Shown here piece after piece: positions 18,705 to 26,295 of a stretch of DNA of 64,000 bases. Within the stretch, counting starts at the first letter, position 1; the number at the start of each line of letters is the position of its first letter. The notes beneath the pieces are model-generated. The model ran no database searches, had not been told where the DNA came from, and saw nothing but the letters and a program-made list of their open reading frames with translations. This stretch comes from Rodentibacter haemolyticus (GTDB taxonomy: Bacteria; Pseudomonadota; Gammaproteobacteria; Enterobacterales; Pasteurellaceae). A program made the translations under genes and the position numbers. The stretch covers positions 1,612,001 through 1,676,000 of the forward strand of contig NZ_CP063056.1 in NCBI RefSeq assembly GCF_015356115.1, in the 5' to 3' direction.

Positions 18705-20252
18705 TTAATGGCTTTTATTACTCTTAATATCCGCCACTTTATGGGCACGATAAATGGCATTAATGGCATGCACCAAGGCTAAGGCGGATGATTCCACAAT
18801 ATCTGTCGCTAACCCCACCCCATGGAATTTACGTCCTTCGTGTTCTACCACAATATCCACTTGGCCGAGTGCTTCCGCACCTTCGCCTTTGGCGGTTAAG
18901 TTATAGTGAGACATTTTGATTTCAAGACCGGTTAAATTCAAAATCGCATTGTAAACCGCATCCACAGGGCCGTTGCCACCGATAGATGAAGTGCTTAATT
19001 TTTCACCGTCTAATTCTAACTGAACGAATGCCGTTGCAGGATATTCTTTGGTGGAATGGGCGGAGAGTTTATCAAGCACTAAACGATCTTCATCACCTTG
19101 TTGCATATCAATAAATGCCAAGGCTTCCAAATCATAATCAAATACTTGCCCTTTCTTATCCGCCAATTTTAAGAAGGCATCGTACAATTTATCCAAATCA
19201 TAATCTTGTTCGGTGTAGCCCATATCGTTCATATGACCTTTCACCGCGGCACGACCGGAGCGAGCGGTTAAGTTTAATTTTTCTTTTTTCAAGCCGATGG
19301 TTTCCGGCGACATAATTTCGTAGGTATTTTTGTTTTTCAACATACCGTCTTGGTGAATACCGGAAGAATGAGCGAAAGCATTCGAACCGACGATAGCCTT
19401 ATTCGGTTGAATCGGCATATTGCAAAGTTGACTTACCATTTGACTGACACGGTGAATTTCTTGGGTGTTAATTCTTGTATCCACGCCGAACAATTCTTGG
19501 CGGGTTTTGATTGCCATCACTACTTCTTCTAACGCCGTATTACCTGCACGCTCGCCGATACCGTTAATGGTACATTCAATTTGGCGTGCGCCGTTTTGTA
19601 CTGCGGTTAAAGAATTTGCCGTCGCCACTCCTAAATCATTATGGCAATGCACGGAAATGATGGCTTTGTCGATATTCGGCACGCGGTTACGCACCTGTGC
19701 GATAATGTTGCCGTATTCCGTTGGTAGGCAATAACCGACAGTGTCAGGAATATTCACCGTGGTTGCACCGGCATTGATTGCGGCTTCCACAATGCGGCAG
19801 ATGTTATCAATGCCTGTTCGACCGGCATCTTCACAAGAAAATTCGACGTCATCGGTGTAATTGCGCGCACGTTTTACCGCCGCCACCGCCATTTCGACCA
19901 CATCATCAAAAGTGCGTTTTAATTTGGCTTCCACGTGTAATGCGGAGCTTGCAATAAAGGTATGAATACGAAAGGCTTCCGCTACTTTTAAAGCTTCGTA
20001 AGCCGCATCAATATCTTTCTCCACCGCACGGGATAATGCGGCAACGCGTGAATTTTTGATATGGCGTGCGATAGTTTGGACAGATTCAAAATCCCCTTGG
20101 GAAGAAACGGGAAATCCCACTTCCATTACATCCACGCCCAAACGCTCTAATGCTAATGCAATTTGCAATTTTTCTTTCACGGTCAGACTGGCTTTTAATG
20201 CTTGTTCGCCGTCACGCAAGGTGGTGTCGAAAATAATTACGCGATCTGTCAT
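18705..20252 (-). CDS. leuA: 2-isopropylmalate synthase
   Basis: Committed step of leucine synthesis: acetyl-CoA plus 2-ketoisovalerate to 2-isopropylmalate. 515 residues; DTTLRDGEQ at the N-terminus, HxHN-type metal site in SVHCHNDLGVATAN, and a C-terminal regulatory domain for leucine feedback (ALGQVDIVVEHEGR). First gene of the operon, downstream of leader peptide leuL, an attenuator and an inserted repeat, so its leader is about 350 nt. Confidence 0.98.
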   Translation of the reverse strand: MTDRVIIFDTTLRDGEQALKASLTVKEKLQIALALERLGVDVMEVGFPVSSQGDFESVQTIARHIKNSRVAALSRAVEKDIDAAYEALKVAEAFRIHTFIASSALHVEAKLKRTFDDVVEMAVAAVKRARNYTDDVEFSCEDAGRTGIDNICRIVEAAINAGATTVNIPDTVGYCLPTEYGNIIAQVRNRVPNIDKAIISVHCHNDLGVATANSLTAVQNGARQIECTINGIGERAGNTALEEVVMAIKTRQELFGVDTRINTQEIHRVSQMVSQLCNMPIQPNKAIVGSNAFAHSSGIHQDGMLKNKNTYEIMSPETIGLKKEKLNLTARSGRAAVKGHMNDMGYTEQDYDLDKLYDAFLKLADKKGQVFDYDLEALAFIDMQQGDEDRLVLDKLSAHSTKEYPATAFVQLELDGEKLSTSSIGGNGPVDAVYNAILNLTGLEIKMSHYNLTAKGEGAEALGQVDIVVEHEGRKFHGVGLATDIVESSALALVHAINAIYRAHKVADIKSNKSH

Positions 20253-20292
20253 AACAATGTCCTTGATGTTCTCAATATTCTGCTAAAAAATC

Positions 20293-20412
20293 GGTATTAG
20301 GTAGCAGTTGCACAAAGTGAGAAGTAGGGTGGGCAAATTTTTGCCCACCATTGAAATTCTCTTTGAAACGGTGGGCAAAAATTTGCCCACCCTACAATTC
20401 ATTTTTGCAGCA
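20293..20412. repeat. MITE-like palindromic element, copy 2, inside the leuA leader
   Basis: Left end GGTATTAGGTAGCAGTTGCACAAA. The core is a perfect 26-bp inverted repeat: arms 20324-20349 (GTAGGGTGGGCAAATTTTTG...) and 20370-20395 (...GCCCACCCTAC), 20 bp apart. Each arm is itself almost a palindrome. It lies between the leu attenuator and the leuA start codon. Confidence 0.8.
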
Positions 20413-20440
20413 ATTACACAACTCCGCATTTTTTAATAAA

Positions 20441-20468
20441 AAAAACCGCACTTTCAAGAAGTGCGGTT
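20441..20468 (-). terminator. leu operon attenuator terminator (inverted USS pair)
   Basis: Reading the minus strand, AACCGCACTT (20468-20459), a 5-nt loop and AAGTGCGGTT (20453-20444) are followed by a run of T. It lies 44 bp after the leuL stop, before leuA. A GTGCGG in the leuL end (20521-20516) could pair with the first arm as antiterminator. Confidence 0.85.
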
Positions 20469-20511
20469 AAAAAGGAGGATTTACATATAATGCTTGTTTT
20501 TCATCCACAAC

Positions 20512-20571
20512 CTAGCCGCACAAAGAATGTGTGAGCAGCAGGTTGAGGGATAAAGAAATAGAAAAAAACAT
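20512..20571 (-). CDS. leuL: leu operon leader peptide LeuL
   Basis: A 19-codon frame, MFFSISLSLNLLLTHSLCG, with six leucines, three of them adjacent. AGGA sits 5 nt before the ATG, and a promoter lies just upstream. CAACCT and AGGTTG within or near the frame can form the pause hairpin. This matches classical leucine attenuation: ribosome stalling at the Leu codons when leucyl-tRNA is scarce permits read-through into leuA. Too short for ordinary gene calling, but placement, content and the downstream terminator agree. Confidence 0.88.
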   Translation of the reverse strand: MFFSISLSLNLLLTHSLCG

Positions 20572-20606
20572 AAAAATCCTATTAAAATTCGGTGTAAACG
20601 TTGGCT

Positions 20607-20634
20607 ATATTACGAATAAATAAAAGGCTGTCAA
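20607..20634 (-). promoter_or_regulatory. leu operon promoter
   Basis: On the minus strand TTGACA (20634-20629), a 16-bp spacer and TAATAT (20612-20607). The start would be near 20600, about 30 nt before leuL. The consensus -35 and its position make this a confident call. The bases from here to 20880 are AT-rich and show no other feature. Confidence 0.75.
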
Positions 20635-20901
20635 ACACTTTTTTAGTATTTTATTCCTGAATATGCGTTTTGATTAAATGTTATTTGGATTATTTATCTG
20701 TTATTTTGTTATTTTTTAGAGTGTTAATCTTAATTGAAGGGTTTATGCGCATTTTTTATCTGTCTTTTATAGATTTATAAGAGCATGAAAAATAGTTGGT
20801 TCTTTAGGACTAATTTACCTTTGTACTATATTTCTTATTTAAGAAAGCCTAAATTATTGCATATAATGTTTCCCCTCAATTTAATTTATTAAGGAAAGAT
20901 T

Positions 20902-21156
20902 ATGATGAAAAAGTTTATGTTGGTGAGTATTTTGGGATTAGGGCTGACAGCCTGTTTGAGTACAACGCCACAATCTTCCCAAGTGAATTCTCAAAACCCG
21001 CAATATATCCCTGCAACCCCCGAGCAAACCGCAAAGATTGTTGAGGCAATCAATAAAAACAAGGGAGCGATTTTAGAACAATTGAATAAAGCGGCAAAAG
21101 AGCAAATAGAAGGCAAAACCTTTGAAGTACCAATGCCGGCTCAAACCAATCAATAA
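20902..21156 (+). CDS. Small predicted lipoprotein
   Basis: 84 residues (83 if the second ATG is used) with signal MMKKFMLVSILGLGLTAC and lipobox LTAC. The mature part is Ser/Gln/Pro-rich and then helical (EQTAKIVEAINKNKGAILEQLNKAAKEQ). RBS AAGGAAAG precedes the start. No family recognised; monocistronic with its own terminator. Confidence 0.75.
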   Translation: MMKKFMLVSILGLGLTACLSTTPQSSQVNSQNPQYIPATPEQTAKIVEAINKNKGAILEQLNKAAKEQIEGKTFEVPMPAQTNQ

Positions 21157-21159
21157 AAA

Positions 21160-21196
21160 AGAACCCTATGTCATCACATAGGGTTTTCTTTTTATC
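21160..21196 (+). terminator. Terminator after the small lipoprotein
   Basis: AACCCTATGT (21162-21171) and ACATAGGGTT (21176-21185) followed by TTCTTTTTATC. An almost identical hairpin and tail occur at 42733-42766. Confidence 0.88.
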
Positions 21197-21253
21197 TTCT
21201 TAGGCTTGCTTTTTGTTTGAACGTTTACCTAATTCGGATCGGCAGATGGTTTT

Positions 21254-21331
21254 TCATAGCAATAAATCGGGCAATCCTGAAATATGGTCTTGGTCGAAAT
21301 GAGAAATGACTAATAAATCAATCCAATCTGC
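21254..21331 (-). pseudogene. Fragment of a metallo-beta-lactamase-fold protein (ComEC/Rec2-like)
   Basis: A short minus-strand stretch reads DLLVISHFDQDHISGLPDLL and then stops. HFDQDH is the HxxxDH-type metal motif of the MBL fold, in the form found in ComEC C-termini and in stand-alone MBL hydrolases. No start or remaining domain is nearby; the stretch runs out of frame into the Sel1 remnant. Clearly a relic. Confidence 0.6.
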
Positions 21332-21682
21332 TTTCTTTCTCATACATCAAGCCAAGATTAACTTGAGCGTCAGCGACTCCTTGTTCAGCGGCTTTTTGAT
21401 ACCAGTAAACGGCTTGCGTGTCGTCTTGTTTCACGCCTTGTCCGTTGGCGTACATCAAGCCAAGATTAAATTGAGCTTGAGCGACTCCTTGTTCAGCCAG
21501 TTTTTTTGCCCATCTAAACGTGTTTGCATAGTCTTGCTTATTTTGATAAAAATTCGCTAACTCTGCTTGTGCGTGAATATCCCCAAGCTCGGCTTTCGGG
21601 TAAGTTCACCAATATCGGTGGCAAACACAGAAAGGGAAAGGCTAGTGGCAAAAAGTGCGGTGAAAAGTTTGTGTAGTTTCAT
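21318..21682 (-). pseudogene. Sel1-repeat protein remnant with signal peptide, frameshifted
   Basis: Starting at 21682, MKLHKLFTALFATSLSLSVFA is a good signal peptide (a USS supplies the TAL codons), but the frame stops soon after ...GELTRKPSLG. In the next frame the protein continues as AELGDIHAQAELANFY, two Sel1-like repeats (AEQGVAQAQFNLGLMYANGQGV; AADAQ-type second repeat) and stops at 21320. One frameshift and a truncated 3' end are visible. Intact relatives are periplasmic repeat proteins. Confidence 0.75.
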
Positions 21683-21768
21683 TTGGGCTTCCTCGGTAAG
21701 TTAGTTTTCTAGGTTTTTATCTCATTAATTTAAGTTGTTTAAATAGTTTTCATATCCTTTTAATATAA

Positions 21769-22134
21769 TTATCTTTCAACAATATCTCCTTCCGGTGTCA
21801 TATACATTCCGTCAGAAAGATAAATTAATCCTTCTGGGTCAAATGATGGTAGATCTCCAAAAAATATCAATCATTTCCCTTCTTGATGCTATTCTTAGGG
21901 GGTCTTGAAGAGATAATATCTAAATTCATAAAAATCGTTTAAATTATATCCGTGCTTTTTAAGTTCATTGATTGGAATACCAAGTTGATAAGCTAATCTT
22001 TCCGCACTTATTACAATCCATATTTCTCCCTTTTCATTTTTATAAACATATTCGTTAGAAAAACCTCTCGAGTCATAGATAGGTTTGTAACCAAGGGCAA
22101 GAGCCTTTTCTATACTTCCTTAAATTTCAATCAT
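21769..22134 (-). pseudogene. Remnants of small unidentified protein(s)
   Basis: From an ATG at 22134 the minus strand reads MIEI, an in-frame TAA, then an open stretch GSIEKALALGYKPIYDSRG... to ...YLFKTP and a stop at 21895. A further stretch, GDLPSFDPEGLIYLSDGMYM, ends at 21769 in another frame. Such small acidic-aromatic pieces resemble immunity or toxin-tail modules of secreted-toxin loci, but I recognise no family. Codon content is AT-rich; the 22135-22350 stretch beyond holds nothing I can support. Confidence 0.45.
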
Positions 22135-22351
22135 TTTTTATCCATTATAGTCAAAAAAACAAAACGATTGTGTCAAGCTATTAAATATTGATTTTAAAAA
22201 ATTTTTTTTGGAAAAATGATGAAAAAAAATGCGTTTTCGGTTGGTGGTGAAAGGTTGGTTGAAAATTGAGTTGGAATGCGGTGTGGAGGTTGCGACGAAC
22301 CACAAAGAACTCTGAAATATGATTGGTATATGTGTTATACGTATTGCTGAT

Positions 22352-22373
22352 TTTTGCGATCCCGCTCGCAAAA
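22352..22373 (+). promoter_or_regulatory. CRP-S (Sxy-dependent CRP) site of dprA
   Basis: TTTTGCGATC and GCTCGCAAAA around a central CC form the 22-bp CRP-S palindrome of competence promoters (CRP-S differs from ordinary CRP sites by C at the GCGATC position and flanking T/A runs). Its centre (22362.5) is about 42 bp upstream of the start implied by a -10-like TATTTT (22393-22398). A USS (22372-22380) overlaps its right end. Confidence 0.82.
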
Positions 22374-22450
22374 GTGCGGTGAAAAACTCGCGTATTTTAT
22401 GCTTTGCGACATAATCTTGATTTCTATTTTTAATTAAGAGAGAAAAAGAG

Positions 22451-23575
22451 ATGGTCGATAATATTAATGAAACTTTGCTTCGTTTAATGCAAGTGCCAAG
22501 GCTTGGTGGGGTGGCGATTGATAAAATTTTATCGAATGTGACGTTAAATGAATTGTTGAATTACGATAAAGCAGCCTTTGAACAAATGGGTTGGGGGGCG
22601 ATTCAAATTCGCCGTTGGTTTAAACCGGAAAGAAAATTTATTGATCCCGTGTTGGCGTGGGTTGAAGAAGAAGGAAATCATTTGGTGAATTATTTTTCGC
22701 CTTTTTACCCTTTTTTGTTAAAGCAAATTGCGAGTTTTCCCCCTTTATTGTTTGTGAAAGGGAATCTTACGGCGATTTCTCAGCGGCAAATGGCAATGGT
22801 GGGCAGTCGCTATTGCACGGCTTACGGTGAATATTGGGCGAAATATTTTGCAACGGAATTGTCACTGGCAGGCTTTACCATTACAAGTGGGCTGGCGCTT
22901 GGGATTGATGGCTATTGCCATAAGGCGGTGGTGGATATTAAAGGGCAAACTATTGCGGTGTTGGGGAGTGGGCTTGAGGAAATTTATCCGGCGAAACATC
23001 GCTCATTAGCGGAACAAATTTTGTGTAATGATGGGGCGTTAATTTCGGAATTTATGCCTCATCAACCACCTGTCGCGGCAAATTTTCCACGCCGAAATCG
23101 AATTATTAGCGGGCTTTCGGTGGGAACCTTAGTGGTTGAAGCCACAGAAAAAAGCGGTTCGCTTATCACGGCACGTTATGCGTTGGAGCAAAATCGTGAA
23201 GTTTTTGCTGTACCGGGAAGTATTCAAAGTGAATTTAGTCAAGGTTGTCATCGCTTGATTAAACAAGGGGCTATGTTGGTGGAGAATGTGAAGGATGTTT
23301 TGGAGACGCTGTATCAACATTCCATTCATAGTCAAACTGAGATCGATTTTGATCAAATTGAAACGGAAAATTATACGCCGCCGCCGAATCCACGCCGGTT
23401 GGTGGAAGCACCAAGCCACCCTAAACTTTACGCACGAATAGGTTATACGCCGGTTAGCATTGATGATTTGGCACAGGAATTCGGTTTGCCTGTTGATGTG
23501 TTGCTGGTGCAACTGTTGGATTTGGAATTACAGGATTTGATTTTGAGCGAAAACGGTCTTTATAAACGTGTGTAG
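22451..23575 (+). CDS. dprA: DNA processing protein DprA (Smf)
   Basis: Binds incoming single-stranded DNA during transformation and loads RecA. 374 residues: N-terminal helical SAM-like region, central extended Rossmann fold (GSRYCTAYGEYWA, TSGLALGIDGYCHKAV, NFPRRNRIISGLS, KSGSLITARYALEQ) and a C-terminal winged-helix domain (YARIGYTPVSIDDLAQEFGL). The CRP-S site upstream places it in the Sxy competence regulon. Gene order leuA-dprA-yaaA-pfkA matches H. influenzae. Confidence 0.97.
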   Translation: MVDNINETLLRLMQVPRLGGVAIDKILSNVTLNELLNYDKAAFEQMGWGAIQIRRWFKPERKFIDPVLAWVEEEGNHLVNYFSPFYPFLLKQIASFPPLLFVKGNLTAISQRQMAMVGSRYCTAYGEYWAKYFATELSLAGFTITSGLALGIDGYCHKAVVDIKGQTIAVLGSGLEEIYPAKHRSLAEQILCNDGALISEFMPHQPPVAANFPRRNRIISGLSVGTLVVEATEKSGSLITARYALEQNREVFAVPGSIQSEFSQGCHRLIKQGAMLVENVKDVLETLYQHSIHSQTEIDFDQIETENYTPPPNPRRLVEAPSHPKLYARIGYTPVSIDDLAQEFGLPVDVLLVQLLDLELQDLILSENGLYKRV

Positions 23576-23616
23576 AATTATGTTAGAATGGCGCGCGATT
23601 TTATTGAGGAGCATTT

Positions 23617-24393
23617 ATGCTAGCGATTATTTCCCCCGCAAAAACTTTAGATTTTGAAAGTGCGGTCAGAAAACTCCCGGTTTTTCAACCGCACTTAACG
23701 GATTATAGTGAACAATTAATTGAAATTTGCCGTCAGCTTTCTCCGCAAGAGATTGCTTCTTTAATGTCGATTAGCGATAAACTGGCGGGCTTAAATGCGG
23801 CACGTTTTGCCGAGTGGACAAAAACGCATAATGAAAAAAATGCCCGTCCTGCGATTTTTGCCTTTAAAGGTGATGTTTATACCGGTTTGGACGTGGATAC
23901 GTTGTCTGATGAGGATATTCTTTTTGCCCAATCCCATCTTCGTATGCTCTCCGGTTTATATGGTTTGCTTCAACCCCTTGATTTAATGCAGCCTTATCGT
24001 TTAGAAATGGGGACGAAACTGGTAAATGCCAAAGGCAAGGATCTTTACGCATTTTGGGGCGATGTGATCACTCAATCGGTGCAACAATCCCTTGATTCAC
24101 AGGGGGATAATGTTTTAGTGAATCTTGCTTCCGATGAATATTATAAATCGGTGAAAGAGAGTCGACTTAAAGCACAAATTGTGAAACCGGTTTTTTTAGA
24201 TAATAAAAACGGGAAATATAAAGTCGTGAGTTTTTATGCGAAAAAAGCCCGTGGGTTAATGTGTCGCTATATTATCCGAAACCGTTTAACTCTGATAGAA
24301 CAATTAAAAGACTTTGATTTAGGTGGTTATTGGTTTGACAGTGTTTCTTCCACTGAAAAAGAATTAGTATTTAAACGAGATCATAATGAATAA
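23617..24393 (+). CDS. yaaA: YaaA family peroxide stress protein (UPF0246)
   Basis: 258 residues; begins MLAIISPAKTLDFE and carries the family's FKGDVYTGLD and QPYRLEMGTKL motifs. In E. coli YaaA lowers intracellular free iron during peroxide stress. An inverted pair of USS (23658-23666 and 23688-23696) lies inside the coding region at codons 14-27. The next gene overlaps its end by 8 bp. Confidence 0.95.
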   Translation: MLAIISPAKTLDFESAVRKLPVFQPHLTDYSEQLIEICRQLSPQEIASLMSISDKLAGLNAARFAEWTKTHNEKNARPAIFAFKGDVYTGLDVDTLSDEDILFAQSHLRMLSGLYGLLQPLDLMQPYRLEMGTKLVNAKGKDLYAFWGDVITQSVQQSLDSQGDNVLVNLASDEYYKSVKESRLKAQIVKPVFLDNKNGKYKVVSFYAKKARGLMCRYIIRNRLTLIEQLKDFDLGGYWFDSVSSTEKELVFKRDHNE

Positions 24394-24967
24394 AATTTTT
24401 GTTATTTTGACCGCACTTTTCCTTTCCGCTTGTGCAACCAAGCCAACACAACTTGATGTACCGGCGAAAATTAAACATCAAAATAAAACTTATCGATTGA
24501 CAACAGGGCAAGATTTGGGGACGGTGGCTCGTTATGTTTATGTGAGCAAGCCCGATACCTTAGCGAAATGGAAGTCGCAAATTGAGCTTTTACTTGATCG
24601 CAATGCACAACATCGTTCCATTAAAGATCGTATCATTTTACGTGAACGCATATATCGAAATACGGGCGTAAAAACATTTAAGTTGATGTCGATAAAAAAT
24701 TCACAAACGAAGAAAGATGAAGGATTGCGCGGTTATGTGGTTTATGCGCCTTCGGAAAGTAATCCTTCGTGGCAAGTGAATGTGATGCTTGGAAAAGAAA
24801 TCTCCGGATGCGGCTTTGTGCAATTTCAGTATTCACAACAGGTTAAAAATAACCAACGCTTAAACGAAAAGAAAATCTTGCAACATTTGCAAAAATATTT
24901 GATTGCCAAAGAAATGAAAACATTGGATCAGATGGTGTGGCAGTGGCGTTGCCAAAATTCAGAATAA
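24386..24967 (+). CDS. Predicted lipoprotein of unknown function
   Basis: 193 residues with signal MNKIFVILTALFLSAC (lipobox LSAC); a USS (24410-24418) encodes the LTAL part of the signal. The mature part has no motif I recognise, is basic, and has two late Cys (SGCGFVQ, WRCQ) that could form a disulfide. It overlaps yaaA by 8 bp, so is translationally coupled; H. influenzae has a lipoprotein gene at the same place. Confidence 0.82.
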   Translation: MNKIFVILTALFLSACATKPTQLDVPAKIKHQNKTYRLTTGQDLGTVARYVYVSKPDTLAKWKSQIELLLDRNAQHRSIKDRIILRERIYRNTGVKTFKLMSIKNSQTKKDEGLRGYVVYAPSESNPSWQVNVMLGKEISGCGFVQFQYSQQVKNNQRLNEKKILQHLQKYLIAKEMKTLDQMVWQWRCQNSE

Positions 24968-25087
24968 AATTTTATCTAGATCAAAAGGCGGATAAATTTC
25001 TCAACTTTTCTCTAGAGCGACACCGATGAATAGTGTAATCTTAGCAGCATTTCTTATTTCTTAAATTTAATACAAAGTAGGTTGTAT

Positions 25088-26053
25088 ATGATTAAAAAAA
25101 TTGCAGTTTTAACAAGCGGCGGTGATGCGCCGGGAATGAATGCCGCAATTCGTGGCGTTGTGCGTGCAGCCCTTGCGGAAGGCTTGGATGTGTTTGGTAT
25201 CTATAACGGTTATCAAGGTTTATATAACAACAATATCAAGCAATTAAACCGCTATAGCGTATCCGATATTATTAACCGCGGCGGCACATTCTTAGGTTCC
25301 GCCCGTTTCCCTGAGTTTAAAGATCCGGCAGTACGTGCAAAATGTGCGGAAATTTTACGTTCTCACGGCATTGATGCGCTTGTGGTTATCGGTGGGGACG
25401 GTTCTTATATGGGGGCAAAACTGTTAACGGAAGAACACGGTTTCCCTTGTGTGGGTATTCCGGGAACCATTGATAATGATGTGGCGGGAACGGATTATAC
25501 CATCGGTTATCAAACGGCATTACAAACCGCTGTGGATGCGATTGACCGCTTACGTGATACTTCAAGTTCGCACCAACGTATTTCCATTGTAGAAATCATG
25601 GGGCGTCATTGTAGCGATTTAACCATCTCTGCCGGTATTGCAGGCGGTTGTGAATATATTGTCGCCTCTGAAATGGAATTTAACCGTGAAGAACTTATTC
25701 AACAAATTGAACGCAGTATCATTCGTGGTAAACGCCATGCGATTGTTGCGATTACCGAACTTATCACCGATGTTCATTCATTGGCGAAAGAAATCGAAGC
25801 ACGTGTAGGGCACGAAACCCGCGCAACCGTATTAGGTCATATTCAACGTGGCGGCTCGCCTTGTGCCTTTGACCGTATTTTGGCTTCACGTATGGGGGCT
25901 TATGCCGTTGATCTGCTTCTTCAAGGAAAAGGCGGTTACTGTGTAGGAATCCAAAACGAACAGCTTGTTCATCACGATATTATCGATGCGATTAATAATA
26001 TGCGCCGTGAATTTAAAGCCGATTGGTTGGAAGTGGCGAAACGCTTAGAGTAA
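25088..26053 (+). CDS. pfkA: 6-phosphofructokinase
   Basis: ATP-dependent phosphorylation of fructose-6-phosphate, the control step of glycolysis. 321 residues from the ATG at 25088 (AGG 7 bp upstream); the TTG at 25082 would add only two residues. Motifs: TSGGDAPGMNAA, GGDGSYMGA, catalytic GTIDNDVAGTDYTIG, and MGRHCSDL. Typical group I bacterial enzyme with allosteric Arg positions in the RFPEF/RGKR regions. Confidence 0.98.
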   Translation: MIKKIAVLTSGGDAPGMNAAIRGVVRAALAEGLDVFGIYNGYQGLYNNNIKQLNRYSVSDIINRGGTFLGSARFPEFKDPAVRAKCAEILRSHGIDALVVIGGDGSYMGAKLLTEEHGFPCVGIPGTIDNDVAGTDYTIGYQTALQTAVDAIDRLRDTSSSHQRISIVEIMGRHCSDLTISAGIAGGCEYIVASEMEFNREELIQQIERSIIRGKRHAIVAITELITDVHSLAKEIEARVGHETRATVLGHIQRGGSPCAFDRILASRMGAYAVDLLLQGKGGYCVGIQNEQLVHHDIIDAINNMRREFKADWLEVAKRLE

Positions 26054-26068
26054 TTTGATGTAAATACA

Positions 26069-26096
26069 AAGTGCGGTTGTTTTCAGCCGCATTTTT
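26069..26096 (+). terminator. Terminator after pfkA with a decayed USS partner
   Basis: AAGTGCGG (26069-26076, part of a USS) pairs with CCGCATTT (26087-26094) with one G-T wobble, followed by TTACTTT. The right arm looks like a mutated USS. Confidence 0.75.
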
Positions 26097-26257
26097 ACTT
26101 TCTAGGGAAAGTCTAGTTGAAAGGTGCGCCGAATAATATGATGAAGCCTGATGCGGAAAACGATTTCGGGAAAGTAATGAAAAAAGGCAATTCTTGCAAA
26201 AGTTAAGTTTGAAACAGAAATTTGCATAGCGTTATTGCATAAAAATATGATTTCCCT

Positions 26258-26286
26258 TTGACTATTTTCTTTACAACGGGTAATAT
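26258..26286 (+). promoter_or_regulatory. Promoter of yceD-rpmF operon, immediately before the start codon
   Basis: TTGACT (26258-26263), 17-bp spacer, TAATAT (26281-26286). The expected start (about 26292-26294) is only a few bases before the yceD ATG at 26296. The preceding ~160 bases (26097-26257) hold no gene. Confidence 0.7.
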
Positions 26287-26295
26287 TCACGCCCT

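Noticed and set aside
19115..19734. Plus-strand frames inside leuA and leuC/leuB
   Set aside because: Shadows of strongly coding minus-strand genes.
20324..20395. Repeated GGTGGGCAAA arms as a CRISPR array
   Set aside because: The units are inverted, not direct, only two are present, and spacers are not array-like.
21306..21560. 84-residue plus-strand frame with an internal repeat
   Set aside because: The repeat is the antisense of the two Sel1 repeats of the minus-strand relic.
22138..22371. 77-residue minus-strand frame upstream of dprA
   Set aside because: Its start overlaps the dprA CRP-S site, composition is low-complexity, no RBS, and no family resemblance.
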